DNA from: Myxocyprinus asiaticus
Lineage: Eukaryota > Chordata > Actinopteri > Cypriniformes > Catostomidae
DNA: 64,000 bases
Assembly: GCF_019703515.2 (NCBI RefSeq)
Contig: NC_059358.1
Location: 45,952,594-46,016,593 of the forward strand
Direction: 5' to 3'
Shown here one piece after another: positions 10,640 through 21,715 of the stretch (within the stretch, counting starts at the first letter, position 1; the number at the start of each line of letters is the position of its first letter). The notes beneath the pieces are model-generated. The model was not told the origin of the DNA. It worked only from the letters and a program-made list of their open reading frames with translations, and ran no database searches. The position numbers and the translations under genes were made by a program.

Positions 10640-10852
10640 ATGAGCATGACCGTTCGGCTCCGAAGAGAAAATCTGAATGAGTGGTTGCATACCAGCTCCT
10701 TTTATACCCGTATGTCCGGGGGAGTGGCATGCAAATACCACTCGCCAATTTTTATTGGCCTTTTATCAAATACCAGAGGTGTCTCGGGCTCCCAAGAGTG
10801 AACCCTAGTGTCACTACATCGACACAGCGTCGAGTGAGTGACAGATAGGGAA
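10640..10852 (-). repeat. DIRS right inverted terminal repeat
   Basis: Read on the - strand it starts TTCCCTATCTGTCACTC. It shares the GTCGATGTAGTGACACTAGG, ATTTGCATGCCACTCCC and GGTATAAAAGGAGCTGG blocks with the left repeat. The TATAAAAG box on the - strand sits about 280 bp upstream of the Gag start and is the likely promoter. Confidence 0.88.
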
Positions 10853-12855
10853 GCTCTGTTGTGTTGTGGAAGTGAATCACAGAGGTCAGGGTAGGCAAGA
10901 AGCCTAATAAATAAGCTTTTCGTCGTGTTGAGGAAGTGAATCGGCGAGAAGGGCTGTTTGGTAGGTCACCTAAGAGAGGTGGTAGATAAACTGAATAATA
11001 GAATTTTATAGTATTTTTTGAGAGCTCTGTGTTTATAAAGGCTTTGTGTTTGTTAAAAGTGTGAAAGTTTCTGTGTCTGTGAGAGTGTTTGTGTCTGTGT
11101 TTGAAAGTGTGTGAAGTGTGACTGAAGTACAATTGCATATGGAAGTGTATGACTGAGTACAAGTATGAGCCCAGTAGAGAGACTGGAATGTATGATGCGT
11201 CCTTAAAATAAAAGGAACACAGTGTGTATGTTATATGAGCCCTATAAATAAAGGGACAAGTGTCAATTTGAATGTAATGTGAGCCCTAAAAATAAAAAAA
11301 AAAATTAAAGGGATACGATGTATAGAGTAAATGTTGCCTAATAAAGAAGATTTGTCTTTTATATGTTGAATGTATGTTGGGAATGAAAGCCTGTCTCTTG
11401 TGAAAAGTTGGAAAGGAATTTCCTTTGTTAACACAGAGAAAACTAAAAAAGAGATATTGGCTTTGTAGGTTGTTTGGCCATTCTTAAAATTGAAGAATTT
11501 GTGATCCAGATAGAGAGACTCAACCTTTGCTGTGTAACTAATGAGGAGTATATATGCAATTTACAGCAAAGAAAATCTATTAAGGCCTATTTTCAACCTT
11601 CCATCAATATATGAGGCAGAAGAGATCTGATGATTAGAGGCAAAGAGGGCACTTAAACATTATTCTGGTTGTATAGTGGAGTTAAAACCAATGACATATA
11701 TATATATATATGGAAGAGTAAATAAAATACAGTATAAACTGACAATAGGAAAAAGAATAAAAATGGTGAGACAACACAGCTGTAAAACAAAATATGCATG
11801 AAAGCAAAAAGTTAACTCTTAGCTGGCTGAACTAAATTTAGTCTTGTGCTGTTCTTTTCATGCCATGAAGAAAGCCTGAAGTAAACTTAACTAAACTTAG
11901 AAAAAGCAGCTGTTGTTGGATGTGTGCCAGGTCATAACTCCTAAACTAGACTGTAGCATAGAAATTTACTTGACTTCATATAGATAATATATACGTAAAA
12001 GTAGTATAACCATGCTTAGAGTTAAAGTTCATATCACAGTATCAAGTAAGAATATTGAAATTATAAAGGACATTAAAGTGATTGAATTCCATTTGGGAAA
12101 TCACATTATCTGAACAAACAATAAAGCTTTGAGTCCAGTGTATTGCATTAAACTAAAGTCAACTAAGTAATTGGATTTTAAACAAAGGTTGTATTTAAGA
12201 TAAGTGTTGTTATATTACATAAGGTATAATTATGGCAAACACTCCAGTGGAAATACTAAAATCTAGAAATCCACTGTGTAAATAACTGATTGATAAAATC
12301 TCAAATAAATGAGAAAGCAAAATAAATAAATAATAAAGGGACTTGTATGAACGTTGTGTATTGAAGAGTGAAGGTGAAACAAATTAGAAAAATTGTTTCA
12401 ATATATTGGCTTTGCAGATTATTGTAGAAAAAATAAATAAAAAAATAGTAAGATATACGTTTATTCTCTAAATTTAATGATTAATCTAAATGAATGATGA
12501 TAAAATGATTTTTCATTCTTTTTATGCCAAGTAAAAATAACAGTGAAAGAAATAAAGACTCAGATTATCTAAGAAAAAGCTGCTGTTATTGTTGTTTACC
12601 ACTATTTGTATACAGAGTGATCCTAAAAGCAAATTGACAACATATAGGAAAATTTTTACATGTATATGGTATAATAATTATTACAATTAAAGTGCATGTT
12701 ATAGGAGAAGATATGGGAAATTGGTTTATAAATACATACAAATAATTGAATTTCTTTTGGAAGATCATGTTATTAGAACAAATATATTATTACAAAAATT
12801 GATACATTGATACATTTTTCCTAATTAGGATGAAAATTTCGATTGTATAGAGAAC
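10853..12855 (+). other. LTR-retroelement interior, no recognisable gene
   Basis: AT-rich sequence resuming the retroelement after the DIRS. Three short direct repeats with a GAGCCCTA(T/A)AAATAAAGGGAC-like core lie at about 11,165-11,315. A short TA run is near 11,694-11,710. All frames are short and broken. Confidence 0.6.
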
Positions 12856-13072
12856 TTATAGATAAGCTCTCAAGCAAACTGGCAAAAAGAAAAAGAACAA
12901 AGATATGATGACAAAATGGCCTAAGGAAGGGACATTTGATGTAGCGTCGTGCGAGGAAATGGAAACATAATAACAAATTATAAAACTAAAGATAAGAGTA
13001 AAAAATTTAAAGAGAGAAACAAAAAGGGCAAGTAGAAGAGAACAAGAGGAGATTGAATCAGAAGCGCAAGTA

Positions 13073-13273
13073 ATGGAAACACAAATAAATAGGAACATTA
13101 GAGAAACAGAAAAATTAATACAAGACACAGAAAAGTTGGTTAGAAATAGAAGTAGACTATTGGATAGTAGGGAGAGAATAAGTGAAGAGGAGTCACTGTT
13201 CAAAAAGGAAGGAGAAAATTCTCTGAAAAATATAAGAAGGTGGGCACAGGGAAGAGAAAATGCTACAAACTAA
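13073..13273 (+). pseudogene. Possible Gag-region coiled-coil fragment of the retroelement
   Basis: A 66-codon frame is dominated by Lys, Glu, Arg and Asn in a heptad-like pattern (KLIQDTEKLVRNRSRLL), predicted helical or coiled-coil by composition. It lies just upstream of the protease-like motif, where the end of a gag gene would be expected in a retrovirus. I recognise no specific homologue. It could equally be a chance open frame in A-rich DNA. Confidence 0.3.
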
Positions 13274-13289
13274 AGTCAAAAGTGCAACC

Positions 13290-13552
13290 ATACAAATTAG
13301 AATCCTGTTAATTTGTTAGGGAGAGATGCATTATGTAAATTAGGAACGTTTTTGGGAATTGCAATAATGCTAGGAGGGCTATTGTTTTGTTGTGTACTTC
13401 CTTCATGGAGGTCATTAGTTATCAAAGCCACGGTTAAGCAAATGGAAATGCTAAGACGTCAAGAAAATGGGAAAGAGAAATTAAAAAGAAAGGTGAAACT
13501 GACAAATAAGAAAATTATATTTTGTAACTTGAGTAAGAAAAGTAAACCTTAA
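13290..13552 (+). pseudogene. Protease-like motif joined to an Env-type membrane segment (retroviral remnant)
   Basis: In one frame, from about 13,302, the sequence reads PVNLLGRDALCKLG, which resembles the conserved C-terminal motif of retroviral proteases (LLGRD). It passes directly into FLGIAIMLGGLLFCCVLP, a hydrophobic segment, then SWRSL and a Lys/Arg-rich tail ending at 13,550. A membrane helix ending in CC-hydrophobic-Pro with a basic tail is typical of the transmembrane Env subunit of gammaretrovirus- and epsilonretrovirus-like fish elements. In an intact provirus the whole pol gene and most of env separate these two parts, so a large internal deletion is inferred. No active virus is implied: the element has lost RT and integrase. 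Attribution rests on short motifs. Confidence 0.5.
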
Positions 13553-13559
13553 ATGTGAA

Positions 13560-16500
13560 AACTTCACATTCATGTGTCTGTTTAATGTTCTATCTGGTCC
13601 AGTTTATGAGAGAATAAAATTTTAAATTTTAAAATAATATTAAATGAAACACTATAAAGTCTTGATATTTAAATGTAAGAACCCATGATTATTTGTTTTG
13701 TTTTTGATTTTCTATGTGTTTAAATATGTCTGAAGAACAAATTTACATATGAGTTGCAACTTTATCAGTATAAACTTGATCAACCAACAAAACTAAGATA
13801 GGTAGAGTTTATTATTTTTGTTAGGGACTGTCTGATGGAGAGACTGAGACAGATGTTGGTAGAGCCCCAAATAAAACAAAGACCTATGACCTCTTACTCT
13901 GTAAGAATGGCACCAAGAATAGTCTACAGAACCTTGTCTCTCTTGGTGTCTCCACTCAGACAGGGGCGCCCCGAATTTAGAAAAGAAAGATAGCATATTC
14001 TTTTAGTTAAGATTAGATATTTTCTCTTTTAATTTCTTGTTTTAAACACACAGTGTAGCATTGGTTGATCATGGGTACACTGAGAAGCTGCCTTTGAGAC
14101 TAAAATTAAAGGAAAGAAAATTAGGAATGATTTGGATCATTACATGTTCTCTGTTTTTTTCAATTTGTTGGAAAAGTTGTGCTCTTGATACTTGTTTTCT
14201 GATCTTTATGTGTGGCAGCCTTGCCAATATTGTGATGCTTTTTCCTTGGGTTTGTTTTGTGACCAATCATGCCAGATAAAATGGAAAATAAAGTCCCAAC
14301 CTACAATAAGGAGTAGGAACTAAGCAAACGTTGTAAACAGTTTTGCTCAGATGCTCTGATATTTACAAAATAAAAGTTTTTTTCCTTTTGGACATGCATA
14401 AAATAATGTTATTCATGCTAGAAGTTCTGATTTGAAGATTTAAGAAATATCTGTGATGTATTTGTAAAAAAATATTGATAAATGCTAAGGAAAAAATTGG
14501 TCATGGGTAGCAGGTGAAACCCATGGAGAAACTTTTAGATTAAACTGAACATCGTAAATTCCTCAACTATGAATGTTAATAACTTCATATACATGTGTCT
14601 ATTCTGATAGTGTCTTTGATACTAACTATGTTTTACCTATTCTGTTGTCATCATTATATGTATGTTGTTTCATTAACTCATTCTGGAACCAGTCTCTCAC
14701 CATTGCAAATGGCTGGGCCAGATGATTTATTGAAGTTATTAATACTGCAGCAGGAAGTCCGAAGGAAAAAAGACTGAAAATGATGTGTGCTATTATCTGA
14801 TTGGCCCTCCCGCTCTCATGATTGCTGGTAATCAATACTGATTTGACATTCCAAATGTGGATTCAAATTTCTCTGGATAAGTTGATTTCAGTCTTATACT
14901 TCCAGATTGCCATCCATGGGTTCAAGACCCATGTCTAAATTGTTCTGAGGGTCTAAATTTAAATCCAGCATCTAACAGCTGATTCGTTGATTTAAAGAGT
15001 AAATATTACAAACTTGATGGAAAGTTAGAGTTACCTATTGGATTGGTTAGCCCCCAGATTTTCCAGAGAGTACCCTCACTTTAAAGAAAAAGGTTAGTGG
15101 ATGCTACAAAGAGTTGATTGAGTGTCTTTTTCTAGTAAACAATTTCTATTTTGAGATGAATCCATGAAATTATCACTTTAGAGGCATACAGTTTCTGCAC
15201 AATGATGTTTGTCTCTACTATTTAACTGAATAATTTGTCAGGAAATGCTGAGAAGTATAAGAGAATAATAAATGAAAAATCTTGTTGTTGAATGATATAA
15301 ACATTAGGATATAAAAAATAAGAGTCACGAGAAATTAAAAGGATGTAGTGTATTTTACTGAACAATTATTTCAAAACACAAGAAAAAAGATTTATTTGAA
15401 TTTCCATTGTGCCTCTTTACTACTTTATTTTGTTTAAATTTTTTAATTTCTTTTCTGTTTGTTTAAAAAGGTGATTTGTGTTGCTTCATTAGATAGAATG
15501 AAAGTTCCTTCTCCTGAGACAGAGTAAGAAAAGGGAGAAAGTAATCATAAGAGAGTGGAAAAAGAGGGGATTATATTAGTAATAAGATGACAGGACTACA
15601 AGATAGGTGTTGTATAATTATCACTATTTTCACTGTTAAAGAATAATTTAAATTATTATGAGATTCTAAAAAGAAAAAGAAGGAATAGCTGTAATGAGAA
15701 TAGAAACAGTGTGAAGGAGTGGAATGTCCCCCTACGAATTCCAGTTTGAAGATAAGGGTTTATACTAAAGACAAGAGATTCAGTTGAAAGTTCATCTGAA
15801 AGAATAGATGTAGGTTCAAAACAATCTAGAGACTATTATTGAATTAAGGTGATGTTTTTATATTAAGCTTCCTAGAAGTTTGACAGAGGCTACCCTTTAT
15901 TTTGTTTTATTCTGATATTAGTCCCCGCATGATACAAGGTCTTTTGTGACATTTGCTAAAGGAGCAGAAATACAACCTGAATGGAAATTAATGATCTGTA
16001 AATAAGTTCAATTTTAGCATTGTTATTTTATTTTAATTTGGACAATTTTAATAGATTGTTCATTTTGAATAATGCTTTTTGAATTTGACCATGTTTTGAA
16101 TTGTCTCCATATTTAAGCAGTTGTTGATGGTTCCATTGGCTGTGACTGTTCTCAGGTGATACTCCCTGAAACAAAAGAAAATATCTGTTTACTGATACCA
16201 AATTGTTAAGGATTGGCTAATAGGACTGAGCAGTGTCGAGACCAGTGGCAAGAGGTGATGACCCAATGATGGGTAAGACTCTTCAATGGCAAGAAGGGGG
16301 GGCAACCTAAGGCAGGGCATCACCGCCCTTGTTAGCCAGCCCAAGAATGGGTGAGATGGGTTTAAGGAAGTGGATGGATGCTTTTAGGTAGGAAGCATCG
16401 AATGGGAGGCCTAGAAAAACCTGCCCGAAAATTGTGAGTTCCACTCAACCCGGCTGCATTTTAATAACCGCTTTGCTAAAACAACTTATCACAGTGTTAA

Positions 16501-17510
16501 ATACCAAGCATTCTGTCACTGTGCCATCTGGGGATCATTCCCTGTGTAGAAGATTATTTATAGATTGGTTTTAGGGGTGAAGTTTTGAGAACCGTTGCAG
16601 ACAAAGGAGTGCCTGACTTATTAAAGCAGTATTATACAAACCTGGGAATGTTTGTATGAGGAAGAATTAAGATTGAAAAAGGATTTATTACTTTTACTTA
16701 TACTTTTATTGAACTCATGCACATTTTAATATTAATGAACAATGGAAAAAGAAAATATGGTGGTGACTAAAGATTAACATTGCTTGTGTTGTTTGTATAA
16801 AACAATTTAAATAGAATTCTTTAAGAAATGGGGTGTATGATTGGCTAAAATTTATATAATAATTAGAATAACAATCCTTGTGGAAGGAATAATATTCTGT
16901 TGAGTGATACCATTAATAAAATCATTCTTGATCCGTGCAACAGTGAAGCAGATGACATTGATCAATGTGAATGGTCCAATGCAATGACACCTACTCTGGA
17001 TGGACAGAAATACCAGATTGGGAGGAAATTGATTCCTCCAGTGAAGATATGTATGAGGAGATGAATAATGAGCCATGCCCTGGGTGTAAGTGCTAGCCTA
17101 ACCTCTCCCCAAAGGGTGACCCTCTACGATGCGCAAAGTATCTGGGTTGAAGATATCTACACTACAAAAAAATAACTCTTAATATGATGATGAATATTTT
17201 GTTTTATGTTTGATATACTCTACAAAACTGTGACAACCAAAGACAAGGCTGAACCAATTGCACGCTCATGCTAATAGGTTTCATTTATTGAATGAAGGAA
17301 TAATGATACAGAACATTTTATTACATTCTTAATCAAACTTGGATGGAGATGTTTGATTTGGAAATCTCTACCGGAGTGCAGTTGCATAATCTGGTCATTG
17401 GTGGTGAAGCTGTGTGACTTAACTAAGTCGCTAGAAAGCATAACTGAGGAGACTGAATTATGAAACTGCACTCTGAATAAGGACAGTGAAGGTGAGACTT
17501 ATGTAAGTCT
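13560..17510 (+). other. LTR-retroelement 3' interior, decayed
   Basis: AT-rich, with only short frames. A 72-codon frame at 14,061-14,279 has a hydrophobic start that could be an Env leader remnant, but I cannot prove it. A 41-codon frame at 16,971-17,096 is acidic with a C-terminal Cys cluster. Nothing else is recognisable. Confidence 0.5.
16971..17096 (+). CDS. Unrecognised 41-codon acidic ORF in the retroelement
   Basis: The frame is ATG at 16,971 to TAG at 17,094-17,096. It is rich in Asp, Glu, Ser and Trp (TEIPDWEEIDSSSEDMYEE), ending PCPGCKC before the stop. An in-frame TGA directly precedes the ATG. It sits about 430 bp before the 3' LTR, where some retroviruses keep accessory genes or an Env tail. 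The composition is unlike the surrounding A-rich non-coding DNA, which is why I list it. I recognise no family, and it may be the last fragment of a longer decayed frame. Confidence 0.25.
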   Translation: MVQCNDTYSGWTEIPDWEEIDSSSEDMYEEMNNEPCPGCKC

Positions 17511-17524
17511 CAGAGGGGGGATAA
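17511..17524 (+). other. Polypurine tract of the LTR retroelement
   Basis: CAGAGGGGGGATAA directly precedes the TG of the 3' LTR, the usual place of the plus-strand primer, and confirms the + orientation. Confidence 0.8.
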
Positions 17525-17912
17525 TGTATAATATTTTTATCAAGTTGAGTATAAATTAATCAAGTATAATCAATGTTAATATAGCCATATTATTTCTGAT
17601 GATCAAGCATGAATCTTAGTGTGTGGAGAAGCCTGTGTAGAAAAGGAATGTGCTCACATATAGTAAACTGCTCTCATGACTGCTGAGAAAATATATGTTG
17701 AGGTTCCTCCACAGGTGTCTCCTGTCCACTTCTTAAAATAAACAGATTAGAGTCAAATAATAGGAATGGTGACATGTATGGAATGTATTGGCTACTCCTT
17801 GGTAGATGATATGTATATATAAGCAGGTGCAAACCGAGTTGTTGTAGTTGTTGTGCTGGGAACAACTCAGCTTTTTTTTATCTCCGATAATAAAGTCTAT
17901 CTTCTGGCATCA
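17525..17912 (+). repeat. 3' LTR of the LTR retroelement
   Basis: It is 388 bp, near-identical to 2,458-2,860, with TATATAAGCAGG near 17,815 and an intact AATAAAG near 17,889. It ends CTGGCATCA, after which LINE sequence resumes. Confidence 0.88.
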
Positions 17913-18690
17913 CAACACTGTCTGGTGCAGTCAAAACAACCTTGAACTGAACACGCTCAAAACGGTGGAGATCATTGTGGACTTTAGGAGGAACACCCCA
18001 ACACTGACCCCCCTCACCATTCTAAACAGCATTGTGGCAGCAGTGGAGTCATTCAGGTTCCTGGGCACTACCATCTCACAGGACCTGAAGTGGGAGACCC
18101 ACATTGAATCCATTGTGAAAAAGGCCCAGCAGAGGTTGTACTTCCTTCGCCAGCTGAGGAAATTCAACCTGCCACAGGCGCTGCTGATACAGTTTTACTC
18201 AGCAGTCATTGAGTCTGTCCTTTGCACTTCAATAACTGTCTGGTTTGGTTCAGCTACAAAATCAGACATCAGAAGACTACAAAGGACAGTTCAGACTGCT
18301 GAGAGGATTATTGGTTGCCCCCCCCAACACATCCAACCTCTTCTGCCATTTCATTCCTCTGAAAAAAAAAAACAAAAAAACATTTGTACTGTACATAACA
18401 GATTTGCATTTGCACCATACATAACAGATAACAGATTGTATTAGATTTGCACTACGTATGTGTATGTGTGTATGTATGTATGTATGTGTGTGTCTGTACG
18501 TATGTGTATAATTTATTTTTTTTTTTTATTATCTATGTCTTGCTGCTGTTTTTGTATTGTTGTACACTGGAAGCTCCTGTCACCAAGACAAATTCCTTGT
18601 ATGTGTAAGCATACTTGGCAATAAAGCTGATTCTGAAACGATGTGTGTTGTGAAAGGCGCTATACAAATAAAAATGAATTGACTTCTTGA
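17913..18690 (+). pseudogene. LINE 3' part: RT C-terminal region and 3' tail
   Basis: This continues the LINE broken at 2,457. The frame open to 18,444 reads NNLELNTLKTVEIIVDFRR, FLGTTISQDLKWETHI, QRLYFLRQLRKFNLPQALL and VLCTSITVWFGSATKSDI, the conserved C-terminal part of fish L2/CR1/Rex-type RT proteins. It decays after TAERIIG, with A-runs and GTAT-rich DNA (18,360-18,520). The tail holds CAATAAAGCTGATTCTGA followed by a second LINE-like tail, GGCGCTATACAAATAAA. About 80 codons that should join this to the left part, including the FADD active site, are absent from both fragments. It is non-functional. Confidence 0.85.
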
Positions 18691-19353
18691 CTAGTTTCGT
18701 GAGAATCACCTGAACGCTCTGGTTATGCTGACCTATGTTGGACATGTGTATCCAAATATTGTCCAAAGACATTGTTTCCAAATATGGAATTTATCACTCT
18801 CCAAAAACATCCAGTGGGGACAATCTTATACATCTGTATGATGTGAAGGATCATGTTTCAGTGAATCGATCCAAGAGAAACTGTCACTATAGAGAGATGC
18901 CATCAACGATTAGCTACCATAGCTGTCATGACACTTTTTAGAGGTAGAGGTGTATATAGAGGTACATTTCAGCATCTATTCATCGTATTACATAGAGTGT
19001 GGGCTTGTTTGATTAATGATCATCTGCTGCAAGCTGTGATATGCCATTTTCTATATCATGTTTATTTTTCATGAAATAAACCAAAAAGTGATTCTGTAAT
19101 TATACTTGTGGATTTCACACACTAAAAATTAGTGTAGTTTGATCTCTTGAAAAAACAAATTTCCTCGTTATGTTCTACCTATCAAGACCTTTCCAAAGAT
19201 ACGACACATGGCTGTGTGATCATTTTTTATCTTTTTACTGGTTCTAAATATTATTGCTGTGATCGCAAATTTGCAAATTCTGAAAATGTAACAGTTCTAA
19301 TTCATCAGCCAATTTAAAAAGCAGTATTTTAGAATTCTTCAGATCTGCTATAT
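18691..19353. other. Intergenic, no recognisable feature
   Basis: AT-rich single-copy-looking DNA between the LINE tail and the 1.4-kb LTR element. No open frame or repeat is worth calling. Confidence 0.6.
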
Positions 19354-20753
19354 TGTAACGGTGTCTGGAGTGGAAGAGGAAGAGACACAGGAGTAGAATC
19401 TTTCAATATAAACGCTGGAGTGGAAACAAACAATAAAGCTCAAAATGCAAACTTAACACTAAATAACACTTAAATAACTCAACGTAACACATCACAACAT
19501 AACACTTCAAGGACTGACAAATGATGAAGAAAACTAGAGGGTATTTATACACAAGGAAACTAATGAGGGAATGGAAGGCAAGTGCGGCAGTGAATTCTGG
19601 GAAATGCAGTGCAGGGGTAAACTTCAAAATAAGAGTCCTTGAAGATATGAGGAAGACAGACTGTGACATTACACCACCCCCCAAAGGTGTCCTTTTACTT
19701 CTCTTCCGGCCAGCAGGGAGCGTAGTTACAGGGACAGTCGAGGCTACAGGCACTAGCTCTGGCTTGTTAACCGTGGCAGGCATGGGTACTGGCTCATTAA
19801 CCATGGCAGGCATGGGCACAGGTAGTGGCCTGGGGTTCCCGCCATTATTCACAGCATATGGGGGAAATGTAACTTCCCTGCCGCAGTCAGCGGTAGCGAC
19901 CACGGAATCGACCACCAGAACCTTGAGAAGATAAGCCCCCCCCCCCAAAAAAAAAATTATTTAGGGGAATTGAATGGAGGAGTTAACTTGGAGACGGGGG
20001 AGTGGAAGGCGAGGAGACAGGGGCCATGGAAGGAGGAGTCAACATCTCTAACAAACGTGATGAAAGTGAAGGGTAATGTAATATTCAGGGTGACTAGGAT
20101 GTAATTCACCAAGGAAAGATTTTCCACCTCAGGAAGTGCTGTGGGTCTGTGAAAGTTTAATCCCATTCCATAAATGGGCTTGAAGTAAATGTCCGGTATT
20201 GATGTAGAAGCAGTGAGGTGAAGGAACTGTATTCCAAGAGGGGAAGATCCTGCCTGAACAGCTCCATGAATAACTCTGTTGGCTCCATGCTCATGTGGGT
20301 CTGGACGAATGGAAGAGGATTAGAGGGGTCGCTGGAGTAGAGGTGGACGTTAGGGAGAGCAGGTTAGTATACCCGTATTCTTTGTAGGTTAGTCCTTTTG
20401 TAACATTGGTGTCTGGAGTGGAAGAGAGGAGACGCAGGAGTAGAATCTTTCAATCTTTTAATATAAACACTGGAGTGAAAACAAACAATAAATCTCAAAA
20501 TGCAAACTTAACACTAAGTAACACTTCAATAACTCACCATAACTCTTCACAATGTAACACTTCAAGGACGTACATATTATGAAGAAAACTAGAAGGTATT
20601 TATACACAAGGAAACTAATGAGGGAATGGAAGGCAGATGCGGATGTTGATGAGCAGATAGAAGTGATTAGGGCAGTGAATTCTGGGAAACGTAGTCCAGG
20701 GGAAAACTTCAAAATAAGAGTCCTTGAAGATATGAGGAAGACAGACTGTGACA
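19354..20753 (-). mobile_element. Short non-autonomous LTR retrotransposon with perfect TATAT duplications
   Basis: LTRs at 19,354-about 19,670 and about 20,400-20,753 (the latter with an extra block) share their whole length apart from indels. On the - strand they start TGTCACAGTCTGTC and end in TTACA. TATAT flanks both sides (19,349-19,353 and 20,754-20,758). A polypurine tract (a G6 run read on the - strand) abuts the left LTR at 19,672-19,690, so the element reads right to left. The interior is only about 730 bp, as in a TRIM-like deletion derivative of a Gypsy-type element. Confidence 0.85.
19671..19948 (-). pseudogene. Pro-rich C-terminal remnant inside the short LTR element
   Basis: A minus-strand frame starting at 19,948 encodes a Pro/Val/Met/Ala-rich segment with repeated VPMPA(T/M)VN units. 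It ends in a basic motif, GRKRSKRTPLGGGV, just before the LTR, then reads through the LTR. The DNA has a 30-bp direct duplication (about 19,765-19,822) behind the protein repeat. Similar Pro-rich tails precede the LTR in some fish Gypsy elements, from memory. The enzymes are missing, so this is a leftover of the parent element. Confidence 0.4.
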
Positions 20754-21715
20754 TATATTCATTGTAAAGATAAGAGTCTAAGCTTTAAAATCACACCTAT
20801 TTTGTGCAGATCAAGCAAGAGGTTGATGAATGAATAATACCATAGTATTTTTTTCCTGCTCCACTCCGGTTTTAAGAGGTTAAACATCAGACAAAACAGT
20901 ATAGATTTATCATATCAATTATTTGCTATATAGCAATATATGTAGCAAATAACTGTACTGTATATAAACAGTATATAGCAAATAATGAATCTGAAAACTC
21001 AATATTGTTTTGTCTGTTGTTTAAAAAATATGTATTTTCAGTAGCATTAAATATTTCTGTATTGGTGCATCCTCTAAAAGTTACAATTACTGTACCATGT
21101 TACCACCACAGTACTTTTTATAACATTATTAGCTGCAATAGAAAACTCAAAGCCTGATCCCAATTCTCTCATGGAGTTCATGTAAAGCGCAGTAAAACAG
21201 GGAAATGATGAACTTAAAGTATCACTGCAAAAAACAAACAAACAAACAAACAAACAAAACAACCTACAATTTAAGAGGTACTTGCTGCTTTATTATTTTA
21301 AGTTAGAAAGGCTGCATTGAGTTCTCCCTGAAGTGACATTGTATCAGTATAAGCACGCACACTCGTGCCACAGCCTGTCTGAATGCAAATAAGTTGGTCC
21401 AAGAGTTCTTCTGCATTGTTTCTGATCAGGGTTATTACAGCACCTGTACTGCAGTAGAGGTCTGTTCCAGTAGCATTGTGTCAACAGCTGTTCGGCAGGC
21501 AATATGCAAGCCTCTGTCCAGTTTATTAAGATCTGCTGACTAAGTTTCCATCATTTCAGCTCTAAATTACTGTCGGGTTTTCCTCTTGCTATTCATTCAG
21601 ACCTGTTGTGATTGCATTTAGCAAATGCTGCACCCTGATCAATATCTGTAACAATTACCTCATTATCCTGATGGAGATGAGCATTGTTCATGTAGTGTCC
21701 ACTGAACACTGTATG
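20754..21715. other. Intergenic, no gene
   Basis: AT-rich from 20,754 to 21,300, with an (AAAC)n run at 21,232-21,258. From about 21,300 to 21,710 the sequence is balanced and non-repetitive, and could be a conserved non-coding element; that needs alignment to other fish. Confidence 0.5.

Larger units (their letters stand above)
3242..10852 (-). mobile_element. DIRS tyrosine-recombinase retrotransposon (copy 1), coding on - strand
   Basis: It has the DIRS layout: inverted terminal repeats, an internal complementary region, and gag, RT-RNase H and tyrosine recombinase on one strand (the minus strand, right to left). The left terminal repeat (about 3,284-3,445) is the inverted match of 10,690-10,845; both include the TATTTGCATGCCACTCCC block and a TATAAAAG box. 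All three enzyme cores are damaged (see the individual entries and the finding), and a 1.9-kb insertion splits the RT region, so the copy is dead. Confidence 0.93.
2458..17912 (+). mobile_element. LTR retroelement (probable endogenous retrovirus) with a DIRS insertion
   Basis: Two direct repeats, 2,458-2,860 and 17,525-17,912, start TGTA and end TGGCATCA, in the same orientation. A G-rich polypurine tract directly precedes the right copy. The host sequence on both sides is one LINE in the same orientation. Removing the DIRS insert (3,242-10,852) leaves about 7.8 kb, a normal retroelement length. The interior is AT-rich and holds only short decayed frames. One (13,290-13,550) has a retroviral-protease-like motif followed by an Env-like membrane segment, which suggests an endogenous retrovirus. 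No target-site duplication is found. Confidence 0.8.

Noticed and set aside
19521..19934. 137-codon + strand frame
   Set aside because: It is antisense to the short LTR element; it spans LTR and Pro-rich remnant in the wrong direction.
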